From: Aquimarina algiphila
GTDB lineage: Bacteria > Bacteroidota > Bacteroidia > Flavobacteriales > Flavobacteriaceae
Reading direction: 5' to 3'
Length of the DNA: 64,000 nt
Assembly (NCBI RefSeq): GCF_007489275.1
Contig: NZ_VLNR01000011.1
Span: 124,001 to 188,000 of the forward strand
In this document: positions 35,645-45,840 of the stretch, one piece after another
Numbering within the stretch: position 1 is the stretch's first letter
Layout: each line of letters begins with the position of its first letter
The notes under the pieces: generated by a model
Told to the model about the DNA's origin: nothing
Database searches by the model: none
Seen by the model: the letters and a program-made list of their open reading frames with translations, nothing else
Program-made: the position numbers and the translations under genes

Positions 35645-38600
35645 ACATTTTTGTTCTTTGTATGACAGGTAACTTCATTTTTTCAATATTTGAAGTTGAA
35701 AATTTCAGTGTTAAACCTGCTGTAAAAGGAACTAAACCTATTAATTTACCTGCTAGACTTTTAGGTGTTTTCATCTTTTTTCCTGGCTTAATTGAATAAC
35801 CAGAAGAGCCAATTAATGCAGTACTAATTGCCTTATATGATCTTTGTAAATCCTTCATAACTGAATGACCAGTTCTATTTCTATGATTTTGAACAGCTTG
35901 AGCAACAATGAAAAATTCAAAAATCCCTTTATTATTTTTGTTTTTAATTTTTTCAGGATTAAAACCATTAGACACATCAACTTCTGATACACTAAGTCCA
36001 TGATCTACAATCTCTCCATCATCATTCCATATAGTTTCAACTGCCTGAATTTGAATTGAACTTAACCGTCCAGAGGATTCGATCACTGCTGTCATATATA
36101 AATTTTGTTTCTTATAAATGTATTTTCCATTTTTTAATCTTTCACGACTGTTCACTTGATTATTCAAATATACAATATCGGATCCATCTTCTCCTTTTTT
36201 ACCATTCTCTGACACATTAGTTCTATGCATAATAACAATATCAGTATTCTCTGTTTTTGTTCCTGCAGTTCTCCCATTACTTGCTCGGAAAGTTCCATCA
36301 TTATTAGATTTCCATACAGAAGAATTATATCCAGAAGATTTATTAATAATTTCATCCACCAGATTTTCTGCATTAGCTCCACTAGGATCTGTCCAGTAAA
36401 TAGGGTTATTATCAAAAGCAGTATATGTCGACATAGAATGATGGGTAACAGGATCAATAGCAACCCACCTTGCAATAGCAGGATCGTATTGACGAACATC
36501 CATCTCATATAGATTAACTCCTAAGCTTTCTTCTAACTCAATACCATTATACTTAAATTTCTGTGCTGTACTGTTTGTACGGGGACTTACTATTTCATTA
36601 TATCCTTTGTGCTTCAGCCCAAAAGGATAGTAGTTGTTCTCCTCTATGATCTCATCTTGAACAATCGCACCATCTCGATTAGCATCTTTATAGGACAACC
36701 TGATATTTCCTAAATGATCTTTGTATTGATATATATAATCAAATGATGAGATTGCAGTACTGCCGTTCGCAATGACAGGTTCTATGTATCCTTCTGCATG
36801 ATTAAAGAACTCTAACGTACCATTCTTATAGATATAATTACCAGCGTATTCAGTTTCTATTAAAGAACTTCCACTTGGCGATATTTTTTTCAACTTGGCG
36901 CCAGTAGCGTCGTAAATATAAGTAATATCTCCTGTTCCTTCACTATTAGATATAGAAACAGTTTCTGGTAGATTTAAATGATTGTAGGTAATATTTGTAA
37001 TCCCTTTATTTTGGTCAATCGTCATATTACCATTAACATCATAGGTATAATCATTGTTGGTATTGGTACCATCTTCAAATCCACCAGCTCCAATCCATTG
37101 ATCTTTTACCTTCAATAATTTATTACCATGATCATAGCTATAGGTAAGGTAATCCATGGCTGCTCCAGCTACTTGACTTCCTTTTTTAGCTCTGTTCAAG
37201 GTCAACAAATTTCCATTTTTATCATAGGAAATATTAGTAACATTAAACCATCCTGGTTCATCTAATAGTTCTGTATTATATCCTGCCGATTGTATTCTAT
37301 TTAATGCGTCATAACTATAGTTATAATATCGTTTTTTATTGTCATTTTGAGTTTCCCATTCGGTTCTACTAATATTTCCATTATATAAAGGGTTGTTTCC
37401 TTGATTATAACCGATACTAAATCCAAATAAATCTCCATTACTCGTAGTCCCTTCATTAATTGATGTTAACCACCCTCTCACATTATGGGTGTAATCTATG
37501 GTTTGTAGTGGGGAGCTTGCTTCACTTGCGTTCGCAATGCCACCTACTTTTTTACTCGTTAATTGTCCTAATGCATCATAACTATTTTCTGCAATAACTT
37601 CTTCTGCTTGCGTATTGATCTTTTGGGTTTGTTTTAATAGTCGCCCAGTATGATCATAAGTAAATTTGTCTACTGTTACGATAGCCGCATTAGTACCTTT
37701 AGTATGTGTAGTTTTGGTTTCTTCTACTCTACCCACAAAATCCAACTTGCTTTCTACGATATCGGTAGTATTGAGATAGTCATTTTTACTTGCGACATAA
37801 ATTGGTCTTGCTTTGTCATCATAATAAGTAACGGTAGTGATCCAATCATTAGTTCCTAACACACGTACTTTACCACCCGTGGCTAGCGATCGGGTACGAT
37901 CTGTGGTGCCTACTCCGTAGACCGTTCCCGGATTCGATAGCCCATTGATATCAAAACTATAGTTGTCATAATAGTTAACAGTTAGTATTTCTAGATCTGC
38001 AGTTGGAAACGCTGCATTGCTATAATACACTGTAGTTCCTCCTAAAGTAGTAGCTGGTTCTCTTGTTTCCCAAAACGTACTCAATCCGCTCATTGCCAGG
38101 AGTAAAGTTCCTCTATTACGTGTACTCTTGTACTTACCAGTATATGCTACTCTTCCTAAGGCGTCATATTTGGTAAACAACCATTCTCCTTTAGCCTTTT
38201 GATTAGCATCTTGAGTTAATATCGGTTGATCGAGTTTATCATATATGATATACTCCCATCCTTTGCCTGGGATTTTCTTTTCTACCAGGCGATTTCTATG
38301 ATCATATTTGTATTGATAACATAACTCAGAAAGCTCGATATTATATACTGGATCATTGGTAGTCACCTTTGGCGGAATCACATAGGTTAGATTGTCAAAT
38401 TCATCATATACATAATACGTATCATGAGGGATTCCTTCATTAAACGTTTGTTTTAAAACCACTCTCCCTCTTTTGTCCTTGTATTCTTTGCTTGTATGAT
38501 CCTTAGGATGCGTTTGATTAAGTTGCCAGTTTTCATCTTTGATTATCGTAACATATAATTCCCCAGCGGTATAAAATCCATCTTTTACCAATTGCGGTTT

Positions 38601-41534
38601 TCCTGTATTTCCACCAGAAAAAGTAACCTTAAAACGTACTACCTCATCAACAATATTAGTATCCCAGTCAAACTTGATCGTATGATCATCATTATTTGTT
38701 GGGTTTGCTTTCCAATCCTTCCCCGGAGCGCCTTGTTCTGCTACTCTATTTAAAGGTGAAGGTTCAAAAATACTTTCAGAATACGCGTTAACATCTGCCA
38801 AAGCCATTCCTATAAAGTCATCGCCATAGGTATTTTGGTAATAACTATTAATAGTCGTATTTACATTTACAGTTCCATAACTTCCCAAAGGAGTAGTTGT
38901 ATTGGCTGCTCTTTCAAAGGGTAAATGTTGTTTTGCCTGTCTGCCATAGATATCATATTCGATATGGGTAACAATATCCTTTGCTGTTGGTGAAGCTTTG
39001 ATTCCTACTTGTTGCTTTGGTCGTCCTAATCCGTCAAAATAAGTTATGTTCTCGATCACATCTCTATTAGTAGTAACCCCTGTCATCGATTCCATCTCAT
39101 TTTGATATACTCTGGTAAAGACATAATTCTCATTACTAATAGTAATCTCCTGATAAGGAGTACCTGCACATCCACTATTTTCTCCTGGCACTTCTGGACA
39201 CTGATCATTGGCATTGGTGACATATCCTGCAGGAGCAATACTATAATATACACTCTGGTTAGGATCTCCAAATCCATCACCATCGCTATCCAAATAAAAT
39301 GTTTGTGGCGCAATATTGATAATATTAACCGTGCTATCGTCATAATCATCATCATTACGTACAAAACCTAAAGGTTGATCACATTGTTTTTTAGTCATAC
39401 TTTTATCCCCCCAGGTATCTCCATCTGCATCTTTGTACCATACTGTGTTGGGAGTTAAACTTGCATCGTTATCATTACAATCATTTGCATTGGTAACATA
39501 TCCGGCGGGTTGGGTACTTTGATATTTTTTATCAGCCAGGTTACCAAAAGTATCTCCATCTACATCTCTATAAAAATTCCTAGGAGCAATATTGGTAATT
39601 AGTCCTGTACTATCATTATAATCATCATCGTTACGCACATAACCCGCTGGTTTAGTACATTGTATTTTAGTCACATTCTTATCTCCAAAAGTATCTCCAT
39701 CCCCATCTATATACCAAACCGTATTTGGATGTATACTTGCATCGCTGTCATTACAATCTCCTAATGGTTTTACTGTGAGACTATAACCAGATCCAGGATT
39801 TATACATTGTTTCTTTGTGGTACTTGCAAAACCATCTCCATCACTGTTCTTATACCAAACTGTATCGGGGTGGATCGCAGCATTACTATCGTTACAATCT
39901 CCTAATGGTCTTACTGTAAGACTATATCCAGATCCAGGATTTGTACATTGTTTCTTTGTGGTACTTGCAAAACCATCTCCATCACTGTTCTTATACCAAA
40001 CTGTATCGGGGTGGATCGCAGCATTACTATCGTTACAATCACCTAAAGGTCTTACTGTCAGACTATACCCAGATCCAGGATTTGTACATTGTTTCTTCGT
40101 GGTACTTGCAAAACCATCCCCATCACTGTTCTTATACCAAACTGTATCGGGGTGGATCGCAGCATTACTATCGTCACAATCACCTAAAGGTCTTACTGTC
40201 AGACTATAACCAGATCCAGGATTTGTACATTGTTTCTTCGTGGTACTTGCAAAACCATCTCCATCACTGTTCTTATACCAAACTGTATCGGGGTGGATCG
40301 CAGCATTACTATCATTACAATCTCCTAAAGGTCTTACTGTGAGGCTGTACCCAGATCCAGGGTTTGTACATTGTTTCTTCGTAGTACTTGCAAAACCATC
40401 TCCATCACTATTCTTATACCAAACTGTATTGGGGTGAATCGCTGCGTTATTATCATTACAATCTCCTAAAGGTCTTACTGTCAGGCTGTATCCAGATCCA
40501 GGGTTTGTGCATTGTTTCTTTGTAGTACTCGCAAAACCATCTCCATCACTATTCTTATACCAAACTGTATCTGGGTGGATCGCTGCGTTATTATCATTAC
40601 AATCACCTAAAGGTCTTACTGTAAGGCTATACCCAGACCCTGGATTTGTACATTGTTTCTTTGTAGTACTCGCAAAACCATCTCCATCACTGTTTTTATA
40701 CCAAACTGTATTAGGGTGAATGTTTATATTGTTATCATTACAATCACCAATCTTTCTAACATATTTTGAAGATGGCTGACTACATTGTTGTCGAATCGCA
40801 CTTAAATCACCTTCATTACCAAAACTATCTCCATCATTATCATAGTACCATACGGTAAGGGGATTCAAGGTGACATCATTATCATTACAATCTCCTAAAC
40901 CTGTTACACTTAACTTATACCCTGCCCCTGGACTGGTGCATTGTTTTTTACTTGTACTAGCAAAATTATCTCCATCACTATCCTTGTACCATACCGTGTT
41001 TGGATTAATTGCGGCACTACCATCATTACAATCATTCGCATTAGTAACATATCCTGAAGGTTGTGCACTCTGATACTTTATATTACTTGGGTTTCCAAAA
41101 GTATCTCCGTCGCCATCTCTATAAAAGTTTCTAGGAACAACATTTGTGATTAACGCATTACTATCATCATAATCACTATTGTTGGTTACATACCCATTAG
41201 GTCGCGCACTAGCGTATATTGTACTATTCGGATTACCATAAGTATCTCCATCTCCATCCCGATAAAAGTTTCTAGGCGCTATATTTGTAATTAGTGCATT
41301 GCCATCATCACGATCTCCGTACCTACCAACATATCCTGCAGGTATTGTTAGTTGACATGTTTTATTATTTATATCTCCCCAGCTGTCTCCATCAGCATCG
41401 CGATAGGAGGTAATTCCACAATCCCCGAGAACATCTCCGTCTCCTATTTGTGAAAAAGCACTTGCTGTACCCATCATTACAATGATAAGTACTATATAGT
41501 TTTTTATTATATTTTTCATTGTCTTAGTCCTCAT
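35634..41534 (-). CDS. RHS/YD-repeat protein with calcium-binding repeat array and unknown C-terminal toxin-like domain
   Basis: This 1966-residue secreted protein has a signal peptide (about 1-29), a long array of thrombospondin type 3-like DxDGDG repeats (about 35-780), a DUF6443 segment (about 805-930, YFDGLGRPKQQVG), YD/RHS repeats (about 930-1690) and the RHS core end (YDPAIARWVAIDP, then NNPIYWTDPSG near 1715). About 250 variable residues follow and match nothing I know. Seven central 47-residue units are almost identical. RHS shells enclose a C-terminal toxin; the calcium-binding array should form a rigid stalk. It starts inside the upstream gene's stop (TAATG), so the pair is translationally coupled, and a small membrane protein follows. 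Confidence 0.85.
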   Translation of the reverse strand: MRTKTMKNIIKNYIVLIIVMMGTASAFSQIGDGDVLGDCGITSYRDADGDSWGDINNKTCQLTIPAGYVGRYGDRDDGNALITNIAPRNFYRDGDGDTYGNPNSTIYASARPNGYVTNNSDYDDSNALITNVVPRNFYRDGDGDTFGNPSNIKYQSAQPSGYVTNANDCNDGSAAINPNTVWYKDSDGDNFASTSKKQCTSPGAGYKLSVTGLGDCNDNDVTLNPLTVWYYDNDGDSFGNEGDLSAIRQQCSQPSSKYVRKIGDCNDNNINIHPNTVWYKNSDGDGFASTTKKQCTNPGSGYSLTVRPLGDCNDNNAAIHPDTVWYKNSDGDGFASTTKKQCTNPGSGYSLTVRPLGDCNDNNAAIHPNTVWYKNSDGDGFASTTKKQCTNPGSGYSLTVRPLGDCNDSNAAIHPDTVWYKNSDGDGFASTTKKQCTNPGSGYSLTVRPLGDCDDSNAAIHPDTVWYKNSDGDGFASTTKKQCTNPGSGYSLTVRPLGDCNDSNAAIHPDTVWYKNSDGDGFASTTKKQCTNPGSGYSLTVRPLGDCNDSNAAIHPDTVWYKNSDGDGFASTTKKQCINPGSGYSLTVKPLGDCNDSDASIHPNTVWYIDGDGDTFGDKNVTKIQCTKPAGYVRNDDDYNDSTGLITNIAPRNFYRDVDGDTFGNLADKKYQSTQPAGYVTNANDCNDNDASLTPNTVWYKDADGDTWGDKSMTKKQCDQPLGFVRNDDDYDDSTVNIINIAPQTFYLDSDGDGFGDPNQSVYYSIAPAGYVTNANDQCPEVPGENSGCAGTPYQEITISNENYVFTRVYQNEMESMTGVTTNRDVIENITYFDGLGRPKQQVGIKASPTAKDIVTHIEYDIYGRQAKQHLPFERAANTTTPLGSYGTVNVNTTINSYYQNTYGDDFIGMALADVNAYSESIFEPSPLNRVAEQGAPGKDWKANPTNNDDHTIKFDWDTNIVDEVVRFKVTFSGGNTGKPQLVKDGFYTAGELYVTIIKDENWQLNQTHPKDHTSKEYKDKRGRVVLKQTFNEGIPHDTYYVYDEFDNLTYVIPPKVTTNDPVYNIELSELCYQYKYDHRNRLVEKKIPGKGWEYIIYDKLDQPILTQDANQKAKGEWLFTKYDALGRVAYTGKYKSTRNRGTLLLAMSGLSTFWETREPATTLGGTTVYYSNAAFPTADLEILTVNYYDNYSFDINGLSNPGTVYGVGTTDRTRSLATGGKVRVLGTNDWITTVTYYDDKARPIYVASKNDYLNTTDIVESKLDFVGRVEETKTTHTKGTNAAIVTVDKFTYDHTGRLLKQTQKINTQAEEVIAENSYDALGQLTSKKVGGIANASEASSPLQTIDYTHNVRGWLTSINEGTTSNGDLFGFSIGYNQGNNPLYNGNISRTEWETQNDNKKRYYNYSYDALNRIQSAGYNTELLDEPGWFNVTNISYDKNGNLLTLNRAKKGSQVAGAAMDYLTYSYDHGNKLLKVKDQWIGAGGFEDGTNTNNDYTYDVNGNMTIDQNKGITNITYNHLNLPETVSISNSEGTGDITYIYDATGAKLKKISPSGSSLIETEYAGNYIYKNGTLEFFNHAEGYIEPVIANGSTAISSFDYIYQYKDHLGNIRLSYKDANRDGAIVQDEIIEENNYYPFGLKHKGYNEIVSPRTNSTAQKFKYNGIELEESLGVNLYEMDVRQYDPAIARWVAIDPVTHHSMSTYTAFDNNPIYWTDPSGANAENLVDEIINKSSGYNSSVWKSNNDGTFRASNGRTAGTKTENTDIVIMHRTNVSENGKKGEDGSDIVYLNNQVNSRERLKNGKYIYKKQNLYMTAVIESSGRLSSIQIQAVETIWNDDGEIVDHGLSVSEVDVSNGFNPEKIKNKNNKGIFEFFIVAQAVQNHRNRTGHSVMKDLQRSYKAISTALIGSSGYSIKPGKKMKTPKSLAGKLIGLVPFTAGLTLKFSTSNIEKMKLPVIQRTKMYDE
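39702..40688 (-). repeat. Seven tandem 141-bp units within the RHS gene
   Basis: Seven near-identical 141-bp (47-codon) units encode DGDGFASTTKKQC...GYSLTVRPLGDCNDSNAAIHPDTVWYKNS-type repeats. Most differences are synonymous changes or D/N swaps. The flanking repeats are much more diverged, so the central block has expanded or been homogenised recently. The length is a multiple of three, so copy number can change without frameshift. Confidence 0.9.
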
Positions 41535-44500
41535 TAGTTCTTATACCCATATTTGTTTTCAGAAATCAATTTTCCCGCAGCATCCTTTACATGTTCCAGG
41601 CGATTAAATATGTCATAATGATATGTCATCGTATACCCTCTTGGGTCGGTCACGCTAGTCACTCCAATTAATGGATCATAGGTAAAAGAAGTAATCTGTG
41701 CGTTAGCAAAATATGTATGTGACCTTAAGTCATCAATTAAGCCACGAATCGTTGCTTCTTGTGCTGGATTGGTTTCCTGATTTGTATTGGTTTTTAATTG
41801 AGTAATCAACGTATGTACTGCAGCAGGCATATCGATATAACTGGCATGATCAATCTTGGCAATTGGATACCGATCATTATACCCCCAGATATAGATGGTA
41901 TGGCTACCATCGGTTTGAGTAACCTCTAAAGGGTTACCTTGACTATCGTAATTCAAATATTCAATACGATTTTCTAAATCTCGACTCCCCTTAGCCACTT
42001 GTACGCTCTTAGGTAGAGTAATGCTTCCAAAAATCTGATACTTGGTAAGTTGTTTTGTTGCTAATACATTATTGATACGGGTTTCCTGCTGAATAGGTTC
42101 TGTAATACGATAGTACACACTCTTTTTCAGATTAGAAATTGCACTATATTCTGTAGCAGTTAATGGACTCCCCAATGCATCTGCAGAAGACACATCATCA
42201 GGATAATAAGTTTTTGTTTCGACACTATCCCCATTACTATCTGTTGTAGTTATAGTTGTTGGAAATGTTCTTCCCTGATATCCTTCATCAAAGGTATATT
42301 GTGTTGTTATCTTTACATTTCCAGATGGGTAATAACTTGTTTTTTCGGTTCCTGTCATCAGGTATCGATCACTAAAATTATTGTACATTGTATATTCAGG
42401 GCTAGCACTACCGATATATCCCATCGCGATATTCCCTGACAAGAACTCCCCTTTTCGAGTATAGATATTGCTCAGTTCTTCTACGATAGAGAAATTCTGA
42501 CTCGATGGATTGAACTTATATACTTTTGTTCCTAATAACAGCCCTCTTTGGTGAGAATAATCTTTTGCTGGAGCAAAAGGGTACCCTTCTCCCGGGAGAA
42601 ATTGATTGTTTTCGCTATACCTATGATCATCTGGAATAAATCTATAGGTATACTCTGTTTTCCCTTGTGAATTATCTGTATTAAATTCAGTCACATTCGT
42701 ATATCCCACATGATACGAGCTCAATCCGTTTTGAGGAAAGAGACTGTTGGATTGGATAATATTAAATGTGCAATTTAAACTCCCATCAAAAAAAGGAGCT
42801 CTTAGATATATGAAAGAAGGAGGGTTAGACGCAAAACCACTGGATAACTCAGGATGTGCAAACTGTCTATACTCGTATTTTTTAGTATTTATAAGTGAAC
42901 CATTGGTATCTTTAAATCTCATCTCCTTGATACGAAGTCCTCCTGTAAAAGCTATAGAAGTACTACTACCATTATTATCCACAACCTCTTTTTTATAGAA
43001 ATATAGACTAGCCGTATTATCATATCGAGGAATTCCATTCTCCAGACTCGTAGGAATTAGTCCGTTTTGAGCATTCACTGTATACGTCCCTGCTTCTAAT
43101 TCAAAAGGTTGCGCATCACTACTGTTTCCTCTAAAAGTTCTTAATGTATTCCCGTTAGCATCGGCAAGCCATAGCGTTGGACAATCATTAGAACCAAGAT
43201 TATTATCACAAGCGGCAACAGCAGTACTTCTGTAATAGATCAACGTTTTTTCTGGCAATGTGAAAGAAGAACTTAACACTTCACTAGAATCTGGAGAAGT
43301 CGTTATTTGTGAACCAGTAATGATTACAGATTTTAGTGTATTTCCTGCAAAAAATGCTTTCCCTCCAGTTACTGTATTGGATTCATAAATAAATTCTGTA
43401 CTCCCTTTAGTGGGGTATACGATTTCCTTTAATAATAGGGTCTGAGCAAAATCGGAATTGACTGCACGATCTGCTCCATTAACATCAACCGGATTTCCAT
43501 ACCCATTGGTATACACTGCTCCAGGATATAAAACATCGTTATCAGCTCCATTAGAATAATCCCAAAAATCTTTGTTAAATGATAATCGCTCTGGAAAAGC
43601 ATGATCCTCATAATAACTAAAACTGTGTTCTTTATTAATTACACTCCCTTTTTGTTGTTTGATTTTTTTAAGGTATAATTTCTTAGTACGTTGATCTAAA
43701 TCGCCATATGTTCCTAACCTCTCCCAAGGAGCAGTAGTAAAATATCCATGTTCAAAACGGTAACTATCAATAACATTATCATTAGCATCTTTAAGCGTAA
43801 CCGCGGTTAAGGCTTTATCATTCTTAAGATCATTACGTGAAGTATCATAATTAAACTGAATACTCCCTTGTGTTCCTTCTATAGTGGTAAGGTACGTTGG
43901 TAGATAACGATCTTCAGAAAGTGAAGTAGATACATCTGGGACATTACAGTTCCCATTTGCTCCCGGTACAATTGATGGAAGATATTTTTTTTGATCCAAA
44001 AGACTATAATATACTACATCTGTAGTCCCTTTGGAATAGTTAAAACGAACACTATTCCCTTTATAATCTCTAATCTGAGTTAAATACCATCCAGAAGTAT
44101 GAAAAGTAAATCCTGACGGAAGTTGTGAGTTTTCTCCATAAATCAGATTGCGTTTAACTTCTGTCACTAACTCTGAAGATCCAGGAATAATCCCAAAAGT
44201 ATAGGTCATTCCTTGAGGAGTAATTACTTCCCAACCCAAAATGGTCGTAATATTATTTACCTGACCCGTAATTTTTCTAATCTGGTGATCATTTTTAGGG
44301 TGGCTATAAATTGCACCTTGTTGATCAAAAAAGAATTTCCCGCTCCCTCCCGGAAAATTAAAATAATATAAATCAGACTCATAATCCTGAGTTTTACTGC
44401 GTACTGCATCATCAAAAGCCAGTGCTTGTTGTTGTGGAGTTAAATTAAAGAAAGCATCTACAGTATTAGTAGTATTCAAAAACCCTTCTTTTTCATCATC

Positions 44501-44818
44501 TGGGATACCTCTTACTTGTCTGGTAATCATCCCTCCTGCAGCAAGACTCCAGCCTATACCTATACGTGAAGCAATTTCGTTAACCTTAATACCAGAAGCA
44601 TGATAATTTACCGATACGGGAACTTCTATCCCAAACTCGGATAAACTCATCAAAGGAATTGAAATATTAGGAGTTCCTGTATTTAAACCTACAGGGATGT
44701 CAGTATATTTCCCAATAGCAGCAACCTCTGGTGTTGGTGGTGATAACTGTGGTAATTCCTGGCCAAAAGTGAAGGCATAAAACATGCCTATGACACATAG
44801 CAAGTGTTTTCTAATCAT
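41534..44818 (-). CDS. RHS/YD-repeat N-terminal partner protein
   Basis: This 1094-residue secreted protein has a signal peptide (about 1-19). It opens with a conserved segment (PQLSPPTPEVAAIGKYTDIP, then VNYHASGIKVNEIASRIGIGWSL) seen in Bacteroidetes RHS-associated proteins, and ends with YD repeats containing ITSFTYDPLIGVTSVTDPRG and YHYDIFNRLEHVKD. It has no toxin end of its own. It is the first gene of a two-gene unit; its TAA overlaps the ATG of the next RHS gene by one base. The same two-part layout recurs at 48409-56136. It probably forms the first half of a split RHS shell; that is inference from layout. Confidence 0.8.
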   Translation of the reverse strand: MIRKHLLCVIGMFYAFTFGQELPQLSPPTPEVAAIGKYTDIPVGLNTGTPNISIPLMSLSEFGIEVPVSVNYHASGIKVNEIASRIGIGWSLAAGGMITRQVRGIPDDEKEGFLNTTNTVDAFFNLTPQQQALAFDDAVRSKTQDYESDLYYFNFPGGSGKFFFDQQGAIYSHPKNDHQIRKITGQVNNITTILGWEVITPQGMTYTFGIIPGSSELVTEVKRNLIYGENSQLPSGFTFHTSGWYLTQIRDYKGNSVRFNYSKGTTDVVYYSLLDQKKYLPSIVPGANGNCNVPDVSTSLSEDRYLPTYLTTIEGTQGSIQFNYDTSRNDLKNDKALTAVTLKDANDNVIDSYRFEHGYFTTAPWERLGTYGDLDQRTKKLYLKKIKQQKGSVINKEHSFSYYEDHAFPERLSFNKDFWDYSNGADNDVLYPGAVYTNGYGNPVDVNGADRAVNSDFAQTLLLKEIVYPTKGSTEFIYESNTVTGGKAFFAGNTLKSVIITGSQITTSPDSSEVLSSSFTLPEKTLIYYRSTAVAACDNNLGSNDCPTLWLADANGNTLRTFRGNSSDAQPFELEAGTYTVNAQNGLIPTSLENGIPRYDNTASLYFYKKEVVDNNGSSTSIAFTGGLRIKEMRFKDTNGSLINTKKYEYRQFAHPELSSGFASNPPSFIYLRAPFFDGSLNCTFNIIQSNSLFPQNGLSSYHVGYTNVTEFNTDNSQGKTEYTYRFIPDDHRYSENNQFLPGEGYPFAPAKDYSHQRGLLLGTKVYKFNPSSQNFSIVEELSNIYTRKGEFLSGNIAMGYIGSASPEYTMYNNFSDRYLMTGTEKTSYYPSGNVKITTQYTFDEGYQGRTFPTTITTTDSNGDSVETKTYYPDDVSSADALGSPLTATEYSAISNLKKSVYYRITEPIQQETRINNVLATKQLTKYQIFGSITLPKSVQVAKGSRDLENRIEYLNYDSQGNPLEVTQTDGSHTIYIWGYNDRYPIAKIDHASYIDMPAAVHTLITQLKTNTNQETNPAQEATIRGLIDDLRSHTYFANAQITSFTYDPLIGVTSVTDPRGYTMTYHYDIFNRLEHVKDAAGKLISENKYGYKN

Positions 44819-45147
44819 AATGGATTGAATTTTTTGTTTAATGATATTGCTTATAAACCTATACTGGGTTTCGTTTTCGTACTACTTAGGAGTACGTGTA
44901 TCTCCCCAACTATTCAGCGCTTTTTAAAATCATTTGAATGAACATATAGTTTTACCTTGCAATACTAAGGCAGACCCGTCCCGTTTTTTGAGACTGAGGA
45001 AAAAATATTTTTAGTGTACTTATATTCTCTTCATCAAAACTGACAAATATCATACTTTCAAAAAGGGAGGTTGGATACTTTTGACCTATCAAAACAACAC
45101 TAAAGAGTTAGACACTATAACATTACATACTATAAAATGGCGCCAAA
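44819..45147. promoter_or_regulatory. Divergent intergenic region between the first RHS operon and the acetyltransferase gene
   Basis: No gene is visible in these 329 bp. TACTTTTG at 45076-45083 is a perfect -7 box for the plus-strand acetyltransferase gene, with no clear -33. No TANNTTTG box was found for the RHS operon. Confidence 0.4.
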
Positions 45148-45789
45148 ATGGAAGAGATCAATACGGTAAGATTATATGGTGCTGGAGGACATGCTCAAAT
45201 CATACATTCAGTTTTAAAGCAAAACAGGGTTGCTGTTACAGAAATATTTGATGACAATCCTTCTGGTTGTCATCCCAAGTTTAAACATATATCAATTTTA
45301 GAAATAGATAAAGACTTTTCTCAAGAAGGAGATCCTTTTATTATCGCTATTGGAGATAATTTTCAGCGATCTGAGATTGCTAAATTTTTACAAAGTGAAT
45401 TTGCAACAGCAATACATTCATCCGCCATTATAGATCCAGATATAAAAATAGGAAAAGGCACTGTTGTTTATGCCGGAGCTGTAATCCAACCCAATACTAC
45501 TATTGGAAAGCACGTAATTATAAATACATTGGCAAGTGTAGATCACGATAATGTAATTGAGGATTTTGTTCATATTTCGCCCAACACCACCCTCTGCGGA
45601 CTCGTTCATGTGGGTGAAGGGTCTCATATCGGTGCCGGAGCAGTCGTTGTACCAAAAATTAAGATTGGCAAATGGTGTATCATTGGAGCAGGAACAGTAG
45701 TTATACGAGACATTCCAGATTACGCAGTCGTAGTGGGTAATCCAGGAAAAATTATTAAAATGAACTATCCTGAGGAGTCAAAGAAGTAA
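45148..45789 (+). CDS. PglD/NeuD-family sugar O- or N-acetyltransferase
   Basis: This 213-residue protein has a PglD-type N-terminal Rossmann-like domain (LYGAGGHAQIIHSVL) and a left-handed beta-helix of hexapeptide repeats from about residue 90. It contains the catalytic His region SVDHDNVIEDFVHISPN and ends with AGTVVIRDIPDYAVVVGNPGK. Such enzymes acetylate UDP-linked amino sugars or sialic acids during surface glycan synthesis. No sugar biosynthesis genes lie nearby, so the substrate is unknown. It is an isolated gene between an RHS operon and a LamG lipoprotein. Confidence 0.88.
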   Translation: MEEINTVRLYGAGGHAQIIHSVLKQNRVAVTEIFDDNPSGCHPKFKHISILEIDKDFSQEGDPFIIAIGDNFQRSEIAKFLQSEFATAIHSSAIIDPDIKIGKGTVVYAGAVIQPNTTIGKHVIINTLASVDHDNVIEDFVHISPNTTLCGLVHVGEGSHIGAGAVVVPKIKIGKWCIIGAGTVVIRDIPDYAVVVGNPGKIIKMNYPEESKK

Positions 45790-45840
45790 GAAAATAGTGC
45801 TTACTATATCAATAATTATTCTACCTCCATAAAATAGTTA

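Noticed and set aside
39817..41073. Several open frames on the plus strand opposite the RHS calcium-repeat array
   Set aside because: They repeat with the 141-bp unit and are antisense shadows of the real repeat protein; none has a start signal or family match.
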